Positions 22,261 to 22,277 of a stretch of DNA of 22,277 nt are shown here, in pieces; within the stretch, counting starts at the first letter, position 1; every line of letters begins with the position of its first letter. The translations under genes and the position numbers were made by a program. Source of the stretch: a virus; IMG/VR virus record IMGVR_UViG_3300011187_000066, positions 1 through 22,277 of that record; one strand, 5' to 3'. The notes below the pieces were generated by a model. It was not told the DNA's origin, did not search any database, and saw nothing but the letters and a program-made list of their open reading frames with translations.

Positions 22261-22277
22261 AGTATTAATCTCCATGC

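Overview
This window reads as the virion-assembly region of a tailed phage (or an intact prophage) with short-tailed, podovirus-type architecture. Every credible gene is on the minus strand, so the genes run from the right edge to the left edge. The DNA is GC-rich and tightly packed, with many ATGA or TGATG stop/start overlaps. The gene set (P22-type portal, N4 gp56-type capsid protein, adaptor, nozzle, very large ejection proteins, no tape-measure or sheath genes) points to a phage of a Gram-negative, probably proteobacterial, host. The host itself cannot be named from the sequence. No integrase, replication or RNA polymerase gene is present, so the lifestyle is undetermined.

Right part (22260 to 16273): a small membrane protein, a two-part protein ending in a DUF2829/Tad2-type (Thoeris anti-defense) domain, the large terminase subunit, a 90-residue unknown, the portal and an acidic scaffolding protein carrying a PEPEPEPETD repeat. 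This block ends in a strong factor-independent terminator (16273-16305).

Middle part (16244 to 12828): the capsid gene restarts behind its own promoter-like dyad and a leader of about 160 nt. A hairpin (14856-14884) follows it. Then come a small virion-type protein, a DUF6682-type head-tail adaptor, a second connector-like protein and a GNAT-like protein.

Left part (12841 to 1): two related small Ala-rich proteins, a 561-residue protein and a 2279-residue giant, together resembling the T7 gp14/gp15/gp16 ejection set in order and size trend. The giant contains a zincin-type HEVGH...EWFAD site. Next, behind a second dyad, are a one-TM coiled-coil protein and an M15-type peptidoglycan peptidase (a likely lysis pair), then a tail nozzle-like protein. 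A third dyad precedes a 136-residue virion-type protein and a gene cut by the window edge.

The most interesting signal that is not a gene is a 17-bp element read on the minus strand as TATAGGCANNRCCTATW. It occurs three times, always in a gap just upstream of a gene, and 13 of 17 positions are invariant. It looks like a phage-specific promoter set (or operator) dividing this region into transcription units. The Tad2-like fusion protein beside the terminase is the main candidate host-interaction gene.
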